Assembly: GCA_039619475.1 (NCBI GenBank) | Contig: CM077116.1 | Coordinates: 104,577,164-104,641,163 of the forward strand | Source: Icerya purchasi | Lineage: Eukaryota; Arthropoda; Insecta; Hemiptera; Monophlebidae | DNA length: 64,000 bases | Direction of reading: 5' to 3' | Shown: piece after piece, positions 11,290 to 23,853 of the stretch | How the letters are laid out: the number at the start of each line of letters is the position of its first letter | How positions within the stretch are numbered: the stretch's first letter is position 1 | Made by a program: the position numbers and the translations under genes | The notes under the pieces: generated by a model | Databases searched by the model: none | What the model was told of the DNA's origin: nothing | Seen by the model: the letters and a program-made list of their open reading frames with translations, nothing else

Positions 11290-11530
11290 ACGTTTTTTTT
11301 CTTTTACAATTTTCTTATATTTCAACACTATTACAACATTTTACATCATTTCTAACTAATTTTAATCAGTTTTACATTATTTCTTAACATGTTCTTATGT
11401 TTTAGGGTCTTTTTGCGCTATTTTTTTCACCAATTGATGCTTTTTCTCAGAATTTTCTTGCGTTTTAGTGTCTTTCACACAATTTTACTCAATTTTCATC
11501 ATCTTCGTCAGTTTTTCATTTATTTCATAC
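11290..11530 (+). repeat. helically phased T-tracts, block 2 (left arm)
   Basis: T-runs recur every 10-11 bases for about 20 steps, with a few weak positions. The block starts with GTAAACGTTTTTTTTC, the same GTAAACGTTTT word that opens block 1. It fills the space between the two minus-strand genes of this part of the arm. Confidence 0.8.
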
Positions 11531-11757
11531 ATTATATGTCTAAATGTGTCGAATATCCATCCTTTTAACTACAAATATTTTATAATTTGATATGGTCATA
11601 GATAATAACAAAAGATTTAATTCAATATTGTTTACAATTTATTCAATAATTTTTATGACATTCATCATAATCAATAAAAATAATCATTGCTTCATTGCTT
11701 CAATGTTAAATTCTAATATATCATTATCAGCTATTAATATTTTACACCATAAAACGT

Positions 11758-12735
11758 CTAATTTAACTGAATATATCCTTCTTCAGCCAACTTTTCTTCA
11801 ATCATCCGAATTTCAGTATCTAAACCATTATTTCCTGATTGTTTAGATTTGTGTAGTACCAATAATCGTTCAACCAATTCATTAGGATCGTCAGAATAAT
11901 TGAAATGAGAGTCTTCAAGATTTACTTTGCGAACAGTTCTATATGCACGTTTCTTTTTCGTTTTACCTGGATAAACTTTTACATTTTTTATGATGGATTG
12001 AAACAGAGGACGTATTATTTTTCTGTATTTAGGAAGCGGAGTACCCTTTAATACACCAGTAACACGTACGTGAGCTCCGGTAAATTCCAGTATTTGTTTA
12101 TATAAAGCTAAATCATTATTTGTATATTTATTCTCATCAACATTTGTTTCCATCAGTAAATGAATCAGTCCTTGTGTGTAAGGAAATTTAGATAGTGTTC
12201 TTCCTTTTCCTAAATAAATTTCACCACACTTTCGATTCCACGAAATTGGTGTTGAACCCATCATATACTCATGAGTGTTAGCATTATATTGTATTCCATA
12301 CACAGGATCATTTGGTACAGGTTCACCACCATCTATTTGAAATGGAGCCATTTCATGTATGTTAATAGCCTTATATCCAGACTTATTATCGCGATTTTCA
12401 TATTCTTCTTCATTTTCAATATCAGTCTCATAATCACGTTTCTAGCTGTCATTATAAAGTTTGTGACGTTTCACCATTGATGTATCATCACTTATTCCAT
12501 CAGAATCATTTTTCATCTTTTTAGGTATTTGTAATGTTTCCCGAATATCCAATAACTGTTTTGTAACAGGTTCAAGCATGATAGATGACATATTTGTAAT
12601 AGATTTCCAGGTCTGTAATGCATTATATTTTTTCATTATATCGCTGCGTATCCTTTCCAGTTCACTTTTAAGAATTGCTTCTTTATTTATTCCATTATTA
12701 CCAACATTAACCATCACTTTACTCATTGACATCAT
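11758..12735 (-). pseudogene. two-part element gene split by an in-frame TAG
   Basis: A 97-codon frame (12,735-12,442) ends at TAG. The same frame continues for 30 codons into a 197-codon frame (12,351-11,758), so it is one gene of about 325 codons with a single internal stop. The first part has IRSDIMKKYNAL and a Pro-containing helix VTKQLLDIRETL; the second has GLIHLLMET, YTNNDLALYKQILEFTGAH and a basic tail (KTKKKRAYR). This layout matches a family of insect hypothetical proteins that I recall as DUF8207 (GLxxLL, then YTxxDLxxYKxIL-x-T-AH); that name is from memory. A Glu/Asn-rich linker surrounds the stop. Alternatives to a dead gene: stop read-through, or two proteins. AATAAA lies about 115 bp past the final stop (11,638-11,643). 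Confidence 0.65.
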
Positions 12736-13109
12736 TATTACAGATAATTAAAAATTCGTCAAAACACACATGTACAACTTCTCTATGTATACATTTCACA
12801 ATCTATTTTGATCACAGAGAGTTAATGCTTATTCATCATCAGTAATTTATAGAATGTTTTTCAAGGCTTAAAGAAATATACAGTGCTAACATGCTTACTA
12901 TATACATACTGTATTTCAATCTGTTCCCTAAATACACTATTTATGAAACAAATTCTTTATAAATAAATATAAACACCAAAAATGGGGTGAGAAATCTTAA
13001 TGTAATTTAAGAATCATATTATTTATTTTTCAATATACTAATATCTCAAAATATGTGATAACACCTAAACTTTTACCAATGATATTACAAAATCTAGAGC
13101 AGTGTGATT

Positions 13110-13515
13110 CACACACATATATATCTACATATATATCTACATATATATCTACATATATACATATATATCTACATATCTACATTTTTACATATATATATAT
13201 ATATCTACATATATACATATATATCAACATATACACATATATATCTACATATATACATACATATCTACATATATACATATATATATCTACATATATACAT
13301 ATATATATCTACATATATCTACATATATACATATATATATTTACATATATACATATATATATCTACATATATACATATATATATATCTACATATATACAT
13401 ATATATATCTACATATATACATATATATATCTACATATATACATATATATCAACATATACACATATATATCTACATATATACATATATATCGACATGTAC
13501 TAATATATATCTACA
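13110..13515. repeat. ATATATCTAC microsatellite, left of centre
   Basis: About 400 bases of alternating purine-pyrimidine repeats built from ACATATATAC and ATATATCTAC units. Long translated frames over it (Tyr/Ile/Thr/His only) are artefacts of the repeat. It is one of the few places where the arms differ in length. Confidence 0.9.
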
Positions 13516-13891
13516 TATGACATGCTATACTTTATGAGATCAGTATGTTACAGAATTCAATTATCAACTAACAATATTGTTATACAAACACAATTTATAA
13601 AATGATATAAATTTCACAAATGTCACTAAAGGTATATGTTTTTCTTTTTGGGACATTCTACACAAAATTACTCAACAACACTACACTTTAAATAATTTTT
13701 AACAAAAATTATAATTTTTTTATATTATGTACTATTTTTTATTACTTAAATTATACTTCACGTTATATAAGTTATACAAATTTCAATATATCAAGCTAGG
13801 GTGGATTTGCTTGAAATGTAACATCGGCCTAAGCAGTTGATGGAATAAAAGTGAATTTGTCATATTTTATAGTTTTGAGGGGGCTTGTTTC

Positions 13892-13925
13892 AAATACCAC
13901 CATATGATCCATCTTCAATAATACA
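13892..13925. other. 34-base loop at the centre of the palindrome
   Basis: The arms pair up to GTTTC (13,887-13,891) on the left and GAAAC (13,926-13,930) on the right. The 34 unpaired bases between them contain CCACCATATGATCC and have no obvious repeat to either arm. A short non-palindromic turn like this is what a replication fork template switch would leave. Confidence 0.85.
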
Positions 13926-14297
13926 GAAACAAGCCCCCTCAAAACTATAAAATATGACAAATTCACTTTTATTCCATCAACTGCTTAGGCCGATGTTACA
14001 TTTCAAGCAAATCCACCCTAGCTTGATATATTGAAATTTGTATAACTTATATAATGTGAAGTATAATTTAAGTAATAAAAAATAGTACATAATATAAAAA
14101 AATTATAATTTTTGTTAAAAATTATTTAAAGTGTAGTGTTGTTGAGTAATTTTGTGTAGAATGTCCCAAAAAGAAAAACATGTACCTTTAGTGACATTTG
14201 TGAAATTTATATCATTTTATAAATTGTGTTTGTATAACAATATTGTTAGTTGATAATTGAATTCTGTAACATACTGATCTCATAAAGTATAGCATGT

Positions 14298-14705
14298 CAT
14301 ATGTAGATATATATTAGTACATGTCGATATATATGTATATATGTAGATATATATGTGTATATGTTGATATATATGTATATATGTAGATATATATATGTAG
14401 ATATATATATATGTATATATGTAGATATATATATGTATATATGTAAATATATATATGTATATATGTAGATATATATATGTATATATGTAGATATATATAT
14501 GTATATATGTAGATATGTATGTATATATGTAGATATATATGTGTATATGTTGATATATATGTATATATGTAGATATATATATATGTATATATGTAGATAT
14601 GTATGTATATATGTAGATATGTATGTATATATGTAGATATATATGTATATATGTAGATATATATGTATATATGTAGATATATATGTAGATATATATGTGT
14701 GTGAA
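14298..14705. repeat. ATATATCTAC microsatellite, right of centre (mirror)
   Basis: Inverted counterpart of the left array. Unit order and number differ (for example GATATGTATGTATATATGTA units near 14,515 and 14,600-14,640), with a net length difference of about four bases. Confidence 0.9.
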
Positions 14706-15077
14706 TCACACTGCTCTAGATTTTGTAATATCATTGGTAAAAGTTTAGGTGTTATCACATATTTTGAGATATTAGTATATTGAAAAATAAATAATATGAT
14801 TCTTAAATTACATTAAGATTTCTCACCCCATTTTTGGTGTTTATATTTATTTATAAAGAATTTGTTTCATAAATAGTGTATTTAGGGAACAGATTGAAAT
14901 ACAGTATGTATATAGTAAGCATGTTAGCACTGTATATTTCTTTAAGCCTTGAAAAACATTCTATAAATTACTGATGATGAATAAGCATTAACTCTCTGTG
15001 ATCAAAATAGATTGTGAAATGTATACATAGAGAAGTTGTACATGTGTGTTTTGACGAATTTTTAATTATCTGTAATA

Positions 15078-16055
15078 ATGATGTCAATGAGTAAAGTGAT
15101 GGTTAATGTTGGTAATAATGGAATAAATAAAGAAGCAATTCTTAAAAGTGAACTGGAAAGGATACGCAGCGATATAATGAAAAAATATAATGCATTACAG
15201 ACCTGGAAATCTATTACAAATATGTCATCTATCATGCTTGAACCTGTTACAAAACAGTTATTGGATATTCGGGAAACATTACAAATACCTAAAAAGATGA
15301 AAAATGATTCTGATGGAATAAGTGATGATACATCAATGGTGAAACGTCACAAACTTTATAATGACAGCTAGAAACGTGATTATGAGACTGATATTGAAAA
15401 TGAAGAAGAATATGAAAATCGCGATAATAAGTCTGGATATAAGGCTATTAACATACATGAAATGGCTCCATTTCAAATAGATGGTGGTGAACCTGTACCA
15501 AATGATCCTGTGTATGGAATACAATATAATGCTAACACTCATGAGTATATGATGGGTTCAACACCAATTTCGTGGAATCGAAAGTGTGGTGAAATTTATT
15601 TAGGAAAAGGAAGAACACTATCTAAATTTCCTTACACACAAGGACTGATTCATTTACTGATGGAAACAAATGTTGATGAGAATAAATATACAAATAATGA
15701 TTTAGCTTTATATAAACAAATACTGGAATTTACCGGAGCTCACGTACGTGTTACTGGTGTATTAAAGGGTACTCCGCTTCCTAAATACAGAAAAATAATA
15801 CGTCCTCTGTTTCAATCCATCATAAAAAATGTAAAAGTTTATCCAGGTAAAACGAAAAAGAAACGTGCATATAGAACTGTTCGCAAAGTAAATCTTGAAG
15901 ACTCTCATTTCAATTATTCTGACGATCCTAATGAATTGGTTGAACGATTATTGGTACTACACAAATCTAAACAATCAGGAAATAATGGTTTAGATACTGA
16001 AATTCGGATGATTGAAGAAAAGTTGGCTGAAGAAGGATATATTCAGTTAAATTAG
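15078..16055 (+). pseudogene. mirror copy of the TAG-split two-part gene
   Basis: Right-arm copy. ATG ATG at 15,078 opens the first frame, TAG lies at 15,369-15,371, and the second frame resumes in phase with its own ATG at 15,462. Protein sequence and stop are the same as in the left arm. A poly(A) signal AATAAA lies at 16,170-16,175. Identity of the stop in both arms means it existed before, or was copied during, palindrome formation. Confidence 0.65.
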
Positions 16056-16282
16056 ACGTTTTATGGTGTAAAATATTAATAGCTGATAATGATATATTAG
16101 AATTTAACATTGAAGCAATGAAGCAATGATTATTTTTATTGATTATGATGAATGTCATAAAAATTATTGAATAAATTGTAAACAATATTGAATTAAATCT
16201 TTTGTTATTATCTATGACCATATCAAATTATAAAATATTTGTAGTTAAAAGGATGGATATTCGACACATTTAGACATATAAT

Positions 16283-16523
16283 GTATGAAATAAATGAAAA
16301 ACTGACGAAGATGATGAAAATTGAGTAAAATTGTGTGAAAGACACTAAAACGCAAGAAAATTCTGAGAAAAAGCATCAATTGGTGAAAAAAATAGCGCAA
16401 AAAGACCCTAAAACATAAGAACATGTTAAGAAATAATGTAAAACTGATTAAAATTAGTTAGAAATGATGTAAAATGTTGTAATAGTGTTGAAATATAAGA
16501 AAATTGTAAAAGAAAAAAAACGT
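16283..16523 (-). repeat. phased A-tracts, block 2 (right arm mirror)
   Basis: Inverted copy of the 11,290-11,530 block; on the plus strand it appears as A-runs every 10-11 bases. Confidence 0.8.
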
Positions 16524-16660
16524 TTACTACATGTCTGTGCAACGGCGAGTAAAGACATGACAATAGACGACGATGTGTTGATTGTCAAAACGATTATAGG
16601 AGTCCCTTGCCCCCTCTAGCTTAAAAGGAGTGATTACAGAGATGTTTAAAGATTTCCTTA

Positions 16661-16879
16661 GTGTACTGGGGTAGGTCTGTAAATGTGTTGAGAAAACATC
16701 CAGTAATCGTCTCGAACCTTATGGATGCTCTTATTAAACGATGGTATAATAGACTGATGAAGATATTGAGCGGGCGAGCGAAATACAAAGTCCATGTCAA
16801 TTCATTAAATCAAACGTTCAAAGATGTGAATATTAAATCCAATAATCAAATGGAGATAGTGATTGTAGAACTACAATAA
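16661..16879 (+). CDS. mirror copy of the 72-aa ORF
   Basis: Same predicted peptide as the left-arm copy at 10,934-11,152, with the same out-of-frame ATG upstream (16,642). Unknown function. Confidence 0.4.
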   Translation: MYWGRSVNVLRKHPVIVSNLMDALIKRWYNRLMKILSGRAKYKVHVNSLNQTFKDVNIKSNNQMEIVIVELQ

Positions 16880-16982
16880 TCAACAAGCCATAGATGTGTA
16901 CAGATGAAGTGTAAGGTTTGAAAACATAAATATGTACTGTTATCATTGACGATTAATGAAATAGTAATGAGATGTAAGAAAG

Positions 16983-17168
16983 AAAAGAAAAAAAACTTGT
17001 CAAACATGTTGAAAGATCAAGGAAAATTTTGTAAAAAGTACTAAAAAACACTGGAAAATGATGTGAAATAGCGAAAAATTGATTAAAACAAACATAAAAG
17101 TAGTAAGATGTATGAAAAATGGTGAAAAAATCATTGGAAAATTGGTTACAATTAGTCAAAAGTGAGGA
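16983..17168 (-). repeat. phased A-tracts, block 1 (right arm mirror)
   Basis: Inverted copy of the 10,645-10,830 block, with the same 10-11-base phase. Confidence 0.8.
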
Positions 17169-17852
17169 AAACGTTTACCTCTCCCTCTATAATCACAAAT
17201 ACTAATCATAGTCATCAACCTCCATTTCAAAAATAATAGTAAGAGGGAGATTAAAAAAAAAATGTAAAAATAAAACATCTTAAAACGATGCAAGATATAT
17301 AAATTTCCTTCAAATTTTATATTTCAAATAATAAGACTCATACATTTACAACAGCCCTATAACATTCTATTCAAGTGATAGGGTTTTAGAAATAAAATGT
17401 ATGAATAAAGCATGGTATGAAAATTTCCTTCGCATTTGAAATCGACGAATGAGTGAAAGAGTCAATCGAGTGATATATACATTCTTGGTAATGTATTAAA
17501 TATAGAGAAATAATTATCTCATTTATTTTGAGCGTGTAAAAAAATCCTCGCTATTCCATGCTTTTTTGGAGAAAAAAAAAGGATGCCTTCAATCATCAGT
17601 TTAGCAAAGAATAGATTGCTCCGCTAAAAGTTGTGTGTCTCCGCATCTAAATGAATGATAAAAGGTTATGAAGTCCGTTCGGTATGAGCTTACAAAAGTA
17701 TATGATAAAGTATGCCCACAACACCTCTGAACAATAATTATATGTGTGGGAATTGCTTGTATTCTTTTACAGGGTCTTGCATCAGATATGATTAAAACAA
17801 TTATAAATAAGTGAAATATAAAAATAGTACGTGGGCTGGAGTTAATTTTGAA

Positions 17853-19253
17853 AATATATAATGAGATTTCTCGGAAACATACATACAATTGAGTAGAAAA
17901 AAGGGGTGATGTAATAATTTTGCTAGCATGAACGTATATTTAGAATAATTTCGTATTATAGTATTAAATTTTAAAGATCGCTAGCACTAGGAAAAAAGGA
18001 TTGATTGCATTGCTATAAGTAAAATGAGCGAAACGATTTTGTAGGGTCTTGCAATAATGATAATATAGAAAAAAAAATGATGTATGATCGGATTTGATAG
18101 TGAAAAAATAGTCCACTTCGACTAATTTTAAAACATGTTGCAGGATTTTTTATATTTAGACTAATTTCATGTTATATTATTAGACTTTGAAGATAGATAG
18201 TATGAAGGAAAAGGAGTGATTGCTTCGGTATGAGTGAAACGATCGAAGTGATTTCGTAGGTTAGTGATTATATAGAAAAAATTACAGGAGCGACCGTAAT
18301 TTATAGTGAAAAATAGTATGTTTGGGCTAATTTTAAAAAGTCATGATAGTTTAATGGAGACGTACAGTGAATGCATTTATAGATGTGATGAATTCAATAT
18401 CTTTGTCATGTATGAAAAATAAAAAATTAAAAAATACTACTATAATTTCATGATGTTAAAAAATAATTAAAGAAAAAATGATTTCATGATGTAATTATAA
18501 GGAGTGTATTCGTCATGCATCTAGTCAACAAGACGTTTTCTATAGATTATGACAGTTGCAAATTGAAGAAAAATTTAAACGATAAAAAAATAATATGTAT
18601 GATATACTAAAAAATTAATTGTTTGATGGGAGATGCAATGTGAGTTTTTTTTTTATATTGGGATAGTATACTTGGATTTATTTATAATACTTATTTTGAA
18701 AATTTTGAAACAGATGAGTATATAGGTACAATGTGAAGGTCAAATGTTTGATATGAATAATATCCAGAATTCTTACGGAAACAAATAAAATAATAACAAA
18801 AAAAATATATATATTATGTACGATCGGGAAATGAGAAATGATCTGTAATGAGATTATTAATTTTGGAAATGATAAAATATATTTAAGCTGATTTTAAAGT
18901 AATTAGGCATGATTTAAATTTTGGAAATAGATTACATAGTATGAACGGAGCGAAGAGCCATTTTCTACGATTTTCCTGAAAAAACTATATTATGATCAGA
19001 ATAGAGACAATGAACGTATAGATATATTAGTGGTAATGAAGCGGGAAGTGTCTGCGGCGTACATTTGTGTGCACGATATATATTAAAAAAGATTTGAAAA
19101 ACTTTTAGCGTAACGAAAGAATAAAAATATACTTGGGATAATTTTATAACACAGGAAAAAATATTATATTCGATATGGAACTTAGTGTTGGCAACGTTAG
19201 TATTGCGTGTTCAGAGGTCTTTACAGTGGAGCGCGATCGAGAACGGCAACGAC
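17853..19253. repeat. inner tandem repeats, right arm mirror
   Basis: Inverted copy of 8,560-9,960; degenerate 180-200-bp units, no genes. Confidence 0.55.
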
Positions 19254-19684
19254 CATAAGTATTCTAACAACAAAATACTATGAATGAAAAAAAGAAGTTT
19301 TTTTTTAGACTGCCTTTATTTTTTTATTTTCGATACGTCTCTTGTTCGGGGGGTGGCTAGAGACGATTTCGACGTTTTTTTTTTTACAATCAAGTTGTTG
19401 TTCTGGAGATTATCTCCCTTTATCGCACACACATACATGCATGCAGTCTCTCGCTCGCACGTTGCAACCCTGATCTGCTCGTGCTAGCGCGTTTTTTCTT
19501 CGAACATTCTATGTCTCGTAAACTACCAGGTTTCTTCTACCTGTCTCTTTCTATACATTTAACATCAATGAATCTTAGAATGATTTCGTATATATCGCGA
19601 AAAAGTATTTACAAAATATAAAATATTAAACCATATATGTATTTTTTTTTTTTTTAATGCGATTACGAAAGATTTTAAAAATTT

Positions 19685-19891
19685 TTGAGAGAACCATCAG
19701 AGTCCGAGGTTGTATCCTACAAACAGATGAAATCTCTCACAGCTGCGGAAATATGTGATGTACGTGAAAAAGTTGAACAGTTAGATTCGTGTGTTACAGA
19801 AAGAAAAAAGATGGAATATTACAGGCAAAAATATAATTTTTTAATCTATAAAGATATGAACAAATTAAGCAAGATTATATTCGAAAATTAA
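19685..19891 (+). CDS. mirror copy of the 54-68-aa ORF
   Basis: Same peptide as the left-arm copy at 7,922-8,128; convergent with the 334-aa gene copy at 20,209-21,213. Confidence 0.4.
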   Translation: MREPSESEVVSYKQMKSLTAAEICDVREKVEQLDSCVTERKKMEYYRQKYNFLIYKDMNKLSKIIFEN

Positions 19892-20208
19892 ACAATAATT
19901 ATATACATTTTACACAACTGGTTCAGATTTTTGAAAAAAGTTCATCATTACCAGTACTTCAAGTTAAGAGGGGAAGACAGAGGTAGATAGAGAAATAAAT
20001 TAAATAAACGTAAATCGAAAAAGATCGGAAAAAGACGAAAAATATGTAGGAAAAAAATATATACAATAGAATGAACGAACGAACGGATATCGAGGGAAAA
20101 GGAAAAAATATATACAATAGGAGAATGAATGTATCGAGGGAAAAATATATACAAATATATACATATAAATATTTACAAAATTGTTAAAACGAATGAATTA
20201 ATGAATTT

Positions 20209-21213
20209 TTAATCCGCTCGAATTGTACGTTGACAATCGATACAATCTTTTACTTTCATACAATTTCGAGTACTATGTCGTAATGTATCGTCATCGAAAT
20301 AATATTCTTCATCATTCTCATGTTCAAAACATGGTAGAAGTGATTTTATCGTATCATCCTGTTTTAATCTATCTGGTAAAAATATATAAATGTCTCCAAC
20401 ACAACTCGGAAATAATGTAATTATCATTTCTTTGGTGACTGTAATGAACAACTGACTTAAATCATTTATATTGAGATTATTCATAAGCTTCAGCGGATGG
20501 ATAACATAATCATACCAGGTCTTTATCACCATAACGTTTTTCACTGCACAATGAAAACTATCATTTTCATTATGGTGTTTACAAGTTACCAAATTGCTTA
20601 TACCAAAATACTCTTCATGTAGAACCTCAATACTAGGCATTCGAAAGACATGATCCATATTAACGATTTCATAGTCTAAGTCACGCAACAATTCAGACTT
20701 TTCGTTAAGTTCCATTAGTGTAAGTTTAGCATATACTGTTAAAATATATACGCGAGCTCTCGGTTTTTGGGACAATATTGTGAATATATCGCGTGCCATG
20801 AATATTTCTTCCCGACAGGGAAATAATGAAGGGTTTTTCAAGTAATAACTCACTGAAGAACATTGTAAATGCGGCATTTTTGATGCATGCCATGCTCTGC
20901 TTGGTTTATACAGCGTATGCAAACACTTCCCGCCAGACATATCAATCATTGCTAGTTCGGTTACTCGGAAACTATAATTACAATCTATATGGATGCTGAT
21001 ATCTACAAAATATTCCGCTACATCCACTTGTTCTGATAATAATACGGGATCAACGATTTTACATACAAAAGATGTTGATTCTTCTGATGTATAACCATCA
21101 TCACATTGTGTTGTTGGAGGTGAAGAAGACGAATGCGAGCCGCTATCACTCGAAAATGAATTCTGAATAAATTCAGCGGTTTTAATATCAATCGGATCGG
21201 CATTGTTATTCAT
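20209..21213 (-). CDS. mirror copy of the 334-aa element protein
   Basis: The predicted protein is identical to the left-arm copy (6,600-7,604) over all 334 residues. Both copies keep a full open frame, which suggests either recent integration or continuing exchange between the arms. Confidence 0.75.
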   Translation of the reverse strand: MNNNADPIDIKTAEFIQNSFSSDSGSHSSSSPPTTQCDDGYTSEESTSFVCKIVDPVLLSEQVDVAEYFVDISIHIDCNYSFRVTELAMIDMSGGKCLHTLYKPSRAWHASKMPHLQCSSVSYYLKNPSLFPCREEIFMARDIFTILSQKPRARVYILTVYAKLTLMELNEKSELLRDLDYEIVNMDHVFRMPSIEVLHEEYFGISNLVTCKHHNENDSFHCAVKNVMVIKTWYDYVIHPLKLMNNLNINDLSQLFITVTKEMIITLFPSCVGDIYIFLPDRLKQDDTIKSLLPCFEHENDEEYYFDDDTLRHSTRNCMKVKDCIDCQRTIRAD

Positions 21214-21672
21214 GTTTGAATAATATTTTTAACTTTTTACTAAAAACGTAGAAAATTATTACTTCTAAAGTTAAGGCAAATCTTTAATAACGCGTGAAGA
21301 ACACAGATTCTACAAAATGCACACGTTTGACATAACACTAATACTGACTGCACGATCAGATCCGTTCGACAATCTAGCTCGATGCTTGCCTTTGAAAAGG
21401 GAGGGCTGCACCAGAAAACAGAAAACCCACATTCCTTTGGTGAAAGTTGGTTGTAGGTGTGCACGGTCGAAGTTTGCAGATGATCTTTTGGATATATGTG
21501 TTTGTGTGTATGTGTGTACATGTGAACAGGTTTCGACGAAAGATATGAAGGGGAAGATCCCAGCAGACATAATATTGATTGTCACACGAAAGAATTCAAG
21601 GTCATGACAACATGCATGTAAGGATATGAGCAGCGCATTTTTTCGTTACGACTGTGTGCAGACATAATAGAG

Positions 21673-23853
21673 AGGGGAAAAAATATGTATAATACAAAAT
21701 ACTCAGAAAAAAAATATTTAGAGATTGAAATAAATAAAAATATTCTTAAACTAATAGACTCGGAAAAAAATTAATATGAATGATATGGAAACCAGCTCTA
21801 GCATATGTGAACGTGGGAATGGTTGGTTAGGTTTCACTGTAGCTTCGGATGGATGTAGTCATGAAAAATAATACGAAAGATTTGTAATTTGTGTAGGATG
21901 GATAGGGGAGGGAGAAATTTTGAAACTGTGTTAAATAAAAAAATATACTTGAATTAATTTTATTACCCATGTTTGGAAAAAATTTTTGGAGGTGAAAAAA
22001 TATACTCAGAATAATTCAGTAATACTTAGACATGAAAAATTATTATGAATGATGTGAGAACTAACGGTAGCATTTGAGTGCGAGGGAATATGTTGTGTAC
22101 AATCATATTGATGAAGACTTCGTCGGATTTATTTTTTGAACCGTAGAAAAAAATATAAAAAAATTATGGACAGTCGGAAGAAATGATCTGAAGTAAAGAA
22201 AATATACTTTGGTTAATTCTATAATAGTTAGATTTGAAAAAAAATTATTATGATCGATATGGAAACTAACTGCAGAGGGTGTGTGCACATTCATGGCAGT
22301 GAAGGTATCGAGAGATTTATTTTTAGAATCGGAGAAAAAAATATAAAAAAATTATGGACAGTCGGAAGAAATGATCTGAAGTAAAGAAAATATACTTTGG
22401 TTAATTCTATAATAGTTAGATTTGAAAAAAAATTATTATGATCGATATGGAAACTAACTGCAGAGGGTGTGTGCACATTCATGGCAGTGAAGGTATTGAG
22501 AGATTTATTTTTAGAATCGGAGAAAAAATAAAAATTTATCAACAGTTGGAAGAAATGATCGGAAGCATAAAAAAAATATAATTGGAATAATTCCATAATA
22601 TTTGGAATTGAAAAAAGTTATTATGAACGATATGGGAACTAACGACAACAGATGAGTGTGTGGGAATGGACGGTGGGCATTCATAGCGGTCACATAAAAA
22701 AATAATTACCTCTCAATATGAAATGACGGAAGCGTCGGGAGCGTCGATCGGGGGTTTAATGGTCGTAGTAAAAGTAAATAGAATGCTATATATTAGATAT
22801 TAAAACAGCGGCAGCGGTATGTGCAGGATTGGATGTTAAGCTACCATAGTGTGTAAGATGATGGAAGGATAAGAAAAAATAAATAATGTATATTATAATC
22901 GATTGGAAAAGAGGGTGGAAAGGGTAAAGGAGACTAAGGATAGTTTTTGAGTATAGAAATAATTGATTTGTTAATTTGTAAATGTTTTGGATAACCTTGT
23001 AGGTTTAGCCAACAGAGCAGGGATTGGGTTGTTATGTGAAAAAAAAAATAATAATTAAAAAAATACTATAACGCGGTGATGATTGCATGCAATGCTATGA
23101 TCGGAGAATTTTTCGTCGCGGGTGCGTCGATACTTGTAAAAATACGAAAGATCCTTAAAAAATTGATCAGTGTATGAATAATAATATATACTTAGGCTTT
23201 GAAATATTTTTAAAAATGCGGTATCCGCAAGCAAACAATGAGTGCGCGGGATCGGCGCGTGCGCTTTCGCGGAGGCTAACGGTATGTTAGATATATGCGC
23301 GGGATCGGGACGTGCGCCATGGCATATGGCAGTAAGATCAGGGAATCGGAAAAATAAAAAACATATTTAGGCTAATTTTGAAATTTCCATACTTAGACTT
23401 TGAAATATTAAAAATAATCTCGGTATCGTGAACGTGGGAGGCATGCGGAGGAACGGCGTGTGCGCTTTTGCAGTGGAGAACGTTATGTTAGATATATGCG
23501 CGGGAACAGTGCGTGTGCTTTCGCATTTGTCTGTACGATCGGGGAATCCGGTAAATAAAAAAATATAGTTAAGTTAATTTTATAAAAAAATTGTGGTATC
23601 GTGAACGGAACGCTTGTGCTGATGTGATATCGCGGCGGAGATCGGAGTATGCGTGGGAACGGCGCGTGCGCTTTCGCGGTGGCGACCGGAGCGTGCGCGG
23701 GATCGTAATATACATGTGTGAGGGGCGAACGGGGGTGTTGGGTTAAATTTTAGCTTTAAATACCATACTTGGGTTACATTTTGGAATTTTCATACTTAAG
23801 CCTGGAATTTTGAAAAATCGCGGTAACGCAGTGGGCGGGCGGGGCGAGCGGGG
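21673..23853. repeat. outer tandem repeats, right arm mirror
   Basis: Inverted copy of 3,960-6,140, including the 188-bp recent duplication (22,116-22,495) and the GC-rich outermost units. Confidence 0.7.

Larger units (their letters stand above)
3693..13891 (+). repeat. left arm of the 10.2-kb inverted repeat
   Basis: Arm length is about 10,199 bp. The outermost 10 bases (AGTAGTCAAT) pair exactly with the right-arm end; beyond them the flanks diverge at once. The outer arm aligns without net gaps up to the microsatellite near 13,110, where the left array is four bases longer/shorter in register than the right. Confidence 0.9.

Noticed and set aside
13055..14758. Long Tyr/Ile/Thr-only ORFs of 131-160 codons on both sides of the centre
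   Set aside because: They are translations of an ATATATCTAC microsatellite, open in more than one frame; no gene.
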